Origin: Lachnospiraceae bacterium UBA7202
Lineage (GTDB): Bacteria > Bacillota > Clostridia > Lachnospirales > Lachnospiraceae
Reading direction: 5' to 3'
Assembly: GCA_002490705.1 (NCBI GenBank)
Contig: DKUO01000002.1
Span: forward strand, 1-64,000
DNA: 64,000 nucleotides
Part shown: in pieces, positions 59,727-64,000 of the stretch
Layout: each line of letters begins with the position of its first letter
Position numbering within the stretch: position 1 is the stretch's first letter
Notes under the pieces: model-generated
Seen by the model: only the letters and a program-made list of their open reading frames with translations
Database searches by the model: none
Told to the model about the DNA's origin: nothing
Made by a program: the position numbers and the translations under genes

Positions 59727-61373
59727 ATGAGTATACAATGGATGGTTAAAAATCTGAAAAACAGGATCATTCTTTCAGCCGGCATTTTGTCCTATCTGAT
59801 CCTTCTTTTTATGCGGATTCCACTCTCCCGGTTTATCGGGGAGGCCGGCGTCGGGCTCTTTGCGCCTGCCTTTGAATTGTTTCTGCTGGCTTCGTTAATC
59901 GTATCCTACAGCATGTCCCACGCTATGTCCGGCATTATCAGATACCGGGTAAAAAGAGAGCGTTACCGGAATGCGGGCAAGGTTTTCCGGACGGCCTTTT
60001 TTATGAATTTGGTTATAGGCGCAGTGATGGCGTTATTTGTGTTGGTTTTTTCTTCCTGGATTGCGGAGGTTCTTGTTCTGGAGCGTTTATGCCGCATGGC
60101 GGTTCTGGCGGCGGCGCCCTGTATCCTTTTCTCCGCCCTGATCGGCGCTTTACGGGGATATTTTAACGGTTACGGACTCGGTGTACTCACGGCGCATTCT
60201 CAGTATCTTGAGAAAATTGCCATGCTGGCGGGGGCGCTTCTTGCCGGCAGGGCGTTTTACGGATACGGACAGAAAGTGGCGGCGCTGTTACAGACGGAGG
60301 CGCACGCCTATGCCTTTGGCGCGCTGGGTGCGATGCTGGGAATCATGGCTTCGCAGATCGTTACCCTGCTGCATCTGTTGGCCCTCTATATCATCTATGC
60401 GGGAACGCTGCGGGGGCGTCTGGGTCAGGATAACAGCAGACGGGCTGAGACCCGGTTTGAGATTCAGCGGATGCTGCTCGGAAACATGATTCCGCTGGCG
60501 GCTACCGCGGTGCTTTCCAATCTGTTTATGTTTTTGGACCAGCGTTTTTTCGGTTATTGTATGAATGTGACGGAGCAGGGCGCGGCGCGGACGGCACAGT
60601 GGGGATGTTATTACGGCAAATTTGCGGCCCTGATCGGGATGGGTGCGGCAATTTCCGCTCTCTCCGTACATGGCTTGACCGGAAAGATAAGCGGCGCCTA
60701 CGAGCGGGAGGAATATCGCGGTATGCGTGAGAGATTGGGCAGGGCAGTGCGCAATGCGTCCATGGTTTCGTTTCCAACGGCCATTTATCTTGCCGTTTTG
60801 GCAAAGCCCATATCGGAGTGCTATTATGGCCGTCCGACGGCACAGATTACGGTTCTTTCCGGGTGGCTGCAGAAGGGGGCGGCGATCATTGTCCTGTTTA
60901 CGTTCTGTTTCCTGTTCGGACAGCTGTTACATAAAATGCGAATGGGGAAGGAGCTCTTTCTTACGGCGTTTCTCTCCTTTGTGGTACATGTCGCGGTGGC
61001 CTATCTGATGGTACAGCGCCTGCGGATGGGTGCGGATGGCTTGTTTGCCTCGCTGCTCTTTTTGTTCGGAATTTATATGGCACTTTCCTATTTCTTTTTA
61101 AACAGGCGCGTCAAGTACAGGCCGGACTGGTTTCCGGGGATCGTTTTCCCCTGTGCGGCCGCTGCTGTTTCCGGGTTGGTGGTGTATCTGTTAAATCTGG
61201 TGCTTCTGGAGACGGTAGGAGCGGTTTTCACAATTTTGATTTCACTGGTTGTTGGACTGTTTTTGTATATTTTCTTCCTCATGATTCTCCGGGTTCTCGG
61301 AGAGGCGGATCTACAGGAAATGCCGCTTGGGTTTCTATTTATTGTACTGGGTAGAAATATAGGCGTTTTGTGA
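59727..61373 (+). CDS. SpoVB/MurJ-type MOP-superfamily flippase
   Basis: A 548-residue polytopic protein with about 14 helices, of the oligosaccharidyl-lipid flippase group that includes SpoVB and MurJ. It would move lipid-linked precursors across the membrane. Marks are GEAGVGLFAPAFELFLLAS at the N-terminus, ALRGYFNGYGLGVLTAHSQYLEKIA (continuous), and a second-half FLDQRFFGYCMN. In a sporulation-linked cluster it might serve spore cortex synthesis (inference). GAGGATAA lies before the ATG. Confidence 0.87.
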   Translation: MSIQWMVKNLKNRIILSAGILSYLILLFMRIPLSRFIGEAGVGLFAPAFELFLLASLIVSYSMSHAMSGIIRYRVKRERYRNAGKVFRTAFFMNLVIGAVMALFVLVFSSWIAEVLVLERLCRMAVLAAAPCILFSALIGALRGYFNGYGLGVLTAHSQYLEKIAMLAGALLAGRAFYGYGQKVAALLQTEAHAYAFGALGAMLGIMASQIVTLLHLLALYIIYAGTLRGRLGQDNSRRAETRFEIQRMLLGNMIPLAATAVLSNLFMFLDQRFFGYCMNVTEQGAARTAQWGCYYGKFAALIGMGAAISALSVHGLTGKISGAYEREEYRGMRERLGRAVRNASMVSFPTAIYLAVLAKPISECYYGRPTAQITVLSGWLQKGAAIIVLFTFCFLFGQLLHKMRMGKELFLTAFLSFVVHVAVAYLMVQRLRMGADGLFASLLFLFGIYMALSYFFLNRRVKYRPDWFPGIVFPCAAAAVSGLVVYLLNLVLLETVGAVFTILISLVVGLFLYIFFLMILRVLGEADLQEMPLGFLFIVLGRNIGVL

Positions 61374-61432
61374 GAAAACTGCATAAAAAAATAAAATAGG
61401 CTGATACTATGACAAGAGAGGTTTAAAACGGC

Positions 61433-62083
61433 ATGAAACTTGTAAAACGTATCAGTCTTTTTATGGCATTATCCACCGTCATGCTTGGGCTTGGCGGCTG
61501 GGGTGCGCTGAAAGTGGAAGATTTTTTCTATCCCAACCGATATCATCGGGGAACGGAAGGCCATAGTGAGCAGGTCCATGATGAAAAAAGAGAAGAAGAG
61601 GAGGAGCCGGAGCAGGTCATCGAGACGGCGGCAGCGGATATTCCCGTCGTGACAGCGGATACGCGGTATCTGGTGGAGCTGGTGGATCTGAATCAGGGGA
61701 CGGTTACAGAGTCTGAGGAAGCGGTCCCGGTCATGTATATTGGCCTGAACAGGGAAGAGCTCTTAGAGGCCATCTCCGCTTATGACAAAAATCCACCGCT
61801 GATGGAGCAGGAGAAGGGGTTTGAAACCATTGAGCTGACGTCCTTTTCCAAAGACCGGGTGGTGGTTTGCAAATACTACAAGGAGAAGGAACCGGAAGGA
61901 TTTTATCTGATGGTGGCGGATCACTTTATTGTGGTCTACGAAGAAGACCGGAGTACAATCTATATGAATACGGATATTTTGCTGGATTTGCTGCCCGATT
62001 CCCTACAGAGGGAGATCATGGAGGGGAAGTACGTGGCAAGTGAGGAGGAACTGTATTTGTTTTTGGAATCCTATTCCAGTTAA
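61433..62083 (+). CDS. Secreted or membrane-anchored hypothetical protein, BofC-like end
   Basis: A 216-residue protein. The N-terminal hydrophobic segment (residues 8-25: LFMALSTVMLGLGGWGAL) is a signal or anchor. A Glu-rich stretch (about 45-65) follows, then an alpha/beta region with VVCKYYKEKEPEGFYLMVADHFIVVYEED and a C-terminal helical end (LPDSLQREIMEGKYV). The end is reminiscent of BofC C-terminal domains; weakly supported. AGAGAGG lies before the ATG. Confidence 0.65.
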   Translation: MKLVKRISLFMALSTVMLGLGGWGALKVEDFFYPNRYHRGTEGHSEQVHDEKREEEEEPEQVIETAAADIPVVTADTRYLVELVDLNQGTVTESEEAVPVMYIGLNREELLEAISAYDKNPPLMEQEKGFETIELTSFSKDRVVVCKYYKEKEPEGFYLMVADHFIVVYEEDRSTIYMNTDILLDLLPDSLQREIMEGKYVASEEELYLFLESYSS

Positions 62084-62132
62084 CGGTACAAAGGCGGCAT
62101 TTTCCGCATAGATTTGAAAAGGAGCAATGGAT

Positions 62133-63377
62133 ATGGGCAGACAGGTTGCGGTGATCGGCGGCGGTGCGGCAGGGATGACGGCGGCGATCCACGCGGCGGG
62201 CGGCGGCGCGTCGGTGACGATCTACGAGAAAAACGACAGAGTGGGGAAAAAGATTCTCGCCACGGGAAACGGCAGATGCAATTTTTCCAATGAAACCATG
62301 GGCACACGATTTTTTCGCGGAAGCGGGACGGCGCTTGTGGACAACGTTCTTTCCCGGTTTGATGTGGCCGCGGCAAAAGAATTTTTTTCTTCTCTCGGCA
62401 TGAGGGTGAAAGACCGGGATGGCTATCTCTATCCGGCCAGCGATCAGGCTTCTACGGTGCTCGATCTTCTGCGCTATGAATTGGCAAGAAGAGGCGTTTC
62501 GGTACATACGGGAGAGGCGGTCAAAGCCCTTTCCTACAACGGAAAAAGAGAAAAATTTCGGGTAAGCGCGCAAGGGCAGGACATATCTTATGACGCGGTG
62601 ATTCTTGCCTGCGGCGGCTGTGCCGCGCCGAATACGGGGTCAGACGGGGATGGATACCGTCTGGCAAAACAATTCGGACACCGGATCGTTACGCCGGTGC
62701 CTGCACTGGTGGCTCTTCGCTGTCGGGAGACGTTTTACAGACAGGTGGCGGGCGTCCGGTGCGACGCAGGGCTTACGCTCTGTGTGGCGCAGAAGCAAGT
62801 CTACAGGGAGAGAGGTGAGCTACAGCTTACGGATTATGGAATCTCCGGTATTCCCACCTTTCAGCTCAGCGGCCTTGCAGCCCGTGCTCTGCAGGAGAAA
62901 AAACCAGTCACGGTACAGATTTCCTTCCTTCCGGATCTTGACAGGGAAGCCGGTAACGCCTTTTTTAGGTCCCGCTTACAGGAACACGGAGAGGATACAA
63001 TGGAAGTGTTTCTGACCGGAATAGTCAACAAGAAAATTAACCAATTACTGTTACGACTTGCCAATATACAGGAGACAGCGAAAGCGAAGGATGTTCCAAA
63101 CGAAGCATTGCAAAGGCTGCAAAAGCTGTACTGCTGTCTGGAGACAGAGATCGCAGGCACAAACGGTTTCGAGAAAGCACAGGTCAGCGCAGGGGGTGTG
63201 GATTGCAGCGAGGTGACGGACAACCTGATGTCAAAACGGCAAGGGGGCCTGTATTTTGCCGGGGAGATTCTGGATATTGACGGGCTCTGCGGCGGCTATA
63301 ACCTGCAATGGGCGTGGAGCAGCGGCGCTGTGGCCGGAAGGGCGGCGGCTTGCAGGCAGACAGACGAAAGAGATTGA
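62133..63377 (+). CDS. HI0933-family NAD(P)/FAD-dependent oxidoreductase
   Basis: A 414-residue flavoprotein of the HI0933/YhiN (BaiN-like) group. FAD motif VAVIGGGAAGMTAAIHAA at the start, then KILATGNGRCNFSNE, VILACGGCAAPNTGSDGDG, QLTDYGISGIPTFQLS, and the closing GEILDIDGLCGGYNLQWAWSSG. Substrate unknown. ATG at 62133 is chosen over 62127 because AAGGAG then lies 8 nt upstream. Confidence 0.93.
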   Translation: MGRQVAVIGGGAAGMTAAIHAAGGGASVTIYEKNDRVGKKILATGNGRCNFSNETMGTRFFRGSGTALVDNVLSRFDVAAAKEFFSSLGMRVKDRDGYLYPASDQASTVLDLLRYELARRGVSVHTGEAVKALSYNGKREKFRVSAQGQDISYDAVILACGGCAAPNTGSDGDGYRLAKQFGHRIVTPVPALVALRCRETFYRQVAGVRCDAGLTLCVAQKQVYRERGELQLTDYGISGIPTFQLSGLAARALQEKKPVTVQISFLPDLDREAGNAFFRSRLQEHGEDTMEVFLTGIVNKKINQLLLRLANIQETAKAKDVPNEALQRLQKLYCCLETEIAGTNGFEKAQVSAGGVDCSEVTDNLMSKRQGGLYFAGEILDIDGLCGGYNLQWAWSSGAVAGRAAACRQTDERD

Positions 63378-63398
63378 AACATAGGAGTTTACCATCAT

Positions 63399-64000
63399 AT
63401 GATTCGGATTAACCAAATAAAACTGCCTCCGAATTGTCAAAACGAGGAGGAAACACTTCAAAAAAGGGCGGCAAAACTGCTGCGGGTGGAGCCCGCCGCG
63501 ATCCGCGCCCTCTTCATCATGAAAAAGTCCATCGACGCCAGAAAAAAGCCTGAAATTTATATGGTATACACGGTAGATGTGAAGGTGGATGAGGAGCAAA
63601 AGGTTCTAAAAAAATGCGGACAAAAAAACGGGCAAATTCAACTTGTGGAAGAAAAAACATATGAATTTCCGAAAATCCTGCCCGCAGAATCCAGACCGGT
63701 GATCGTCGGGACAGGGCCTGCGGGGCTTTTTTGCGGTTACATGCTGGCGAAGGCGGGATATCGTCCCATTCTGCTGGAGAGAGGCAGGGAGGTACATAGG
63801 CGGCTTGCAGATGTGGGGCGGTTTTGGCGCGATGGGATTCTGGATCCGGTCTCCAACGTCCAGTTCGGGGAAGGCGGCGCAGGCACTTTCTCAGACGGAA
63901 AACTGACCACAACAGTCAAGGACCCGAAAGGCAGGATGCGCGAGGCGCTGCGCATTTTTGTGGAGGCCGGTGCGCCGAAAGAAATTTTGTATGAGGCAAA
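63399..64000 (+). CDS. NAD(P)/FAD-dependent dehydrogenase (COG2509 type), 3' end outside window
   Basis: Open to the window edge, with 200 codons visible. The N-terminal ~90 residues form an alpha/beta domain (RINQIKLPPN, LLRVEPAAIRALFIMKKSID, YTVDVKV). The FAD motif VIVGTGPAGLFCGYMLAKAG follows, then ERGREVHRRLADVGRFW and SNVQFGEGGAGTFSDGKLTT, all typical of the COG2509 flavoproteins. AGGAG lies about 11 nt before the ATG. It starts 21 bp after the HI0933-type gene, so both may share a transcript. Confidence 0.9.
   Translation, partial: MIRINQIKLPPNCQNEEETLQKRAAKLLRVEPAAIRALFIMKKSIDARKKPEIYMVYTVDVKVDEEQKVLKKCGQKNGQIQLVEEKTYEFPKILPAESRPVIVGTGPAGLFCGYMLAKAGYRPILLERGREVHRRLADVGRFWRDGILDPVSNVQFGEGGAGTFSDGKLTTTVKDPKGRMREALRIFVEAGAPKEILYEA

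Noticed and set aside
1..64000. tRNA, rRNA and CRISPR arrays
   Set aside because: No cloverleaf, rRNA-like stretch or regularly spaced repeats were noticed in the intergenic regions, all of which are shorter than 300 bp.

Overview
The window looks like chromosome from a spore-forming anaerobe of the Clostridia, most likely family Lachnospiraceae. The evidence is the gene set: yqfC-yqfD-phoH-ybeY, rex, an alr-mazF pair, hflKC, fhs-folD, the NfnAB electron-bifurcating pair, a class B sortase with PxTG proteins, and DUF1292/DUF4037/DUF5662 proteins. AGGAGG ribosome sites are strong and sigma-A promoters are near-consensus. No rRNA, tRNA, CRISPR array or complete insertion sequence was seen.

Layout. 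0-15.4 kb is mostly core: a UvrD-type helicase lacking its 5' end, DUF1292, a degenerate GH13 protein, a DUF5662 protein, a Cys-rich mini-protein, trpS, a YQQGN-repeat membrane protein, a histidine phosphatase, hflK-hflC, an alpha/beta hydrolase, a MATE exporter, a TPR protein with a DUF4037 protein, and a class B sortase. 15.4-19.2 kb is accessory and partly AT-rich: an AbiEi-like antitoxin with an unrecognised 504-residue partner, an Rpn-type nuclease, and the relic of a second sortase gene. 19.2-27.9 kb holds two large leucine-rich-repeat surface proteins with TPKTGD and SPDTGD sorting signals, the probable sortase substrates. 28.0-30.0 kb is a second AT-rich insert: a 78-bp palindrome, then an ATPase gene overlapping a PD-(D/E)XK nuclease gene, which is a candidate defence module.

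30-46.9 kb returns to core: an intracellular subtilase, a GntR regulator with its operators, NADP-isocitrate dehydrogenase, a convergent ABC-F ATPase, rex with a probable Rex box, a coiled-coil protein, alr, mazF without a visible antitoxin, a CNNM/CBS protein, yebC, an O-acetylhomoserine sulfhydrylase-like enzyme, a polytopic membrane protein, a ClpP-like protease and ftsK/spoIIIE. 47-53.4 kb carries one-carbon metabolism (fhs, folD), a zinc-ribbon/TPR protein and nfnAB. 53.4-64 kb carries a MORN-repeat protein, rlmH, the sporulation and ribosome-maturation cluster yqfC-yqfD-phoH-(HD membrane protein)-ybeY, a SpoVB/MurJ-type flippase, and two FAD-dependent oxidoreductases, the second running off the end.

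The best leads for an undescribed system are the AbiEi-like/504-residue pair (15.6-17.7 kb) and the ATPase/nuclease pair (28.2-29.9 kb). A sortase-surface protein locus with a decayed sortase copy separates them. Two core-locus proteins appear to be pseudoenzymes: the GH13 protein lacks its nucleophile and the HD protein at the pgpH position lacks its HD aspartate.
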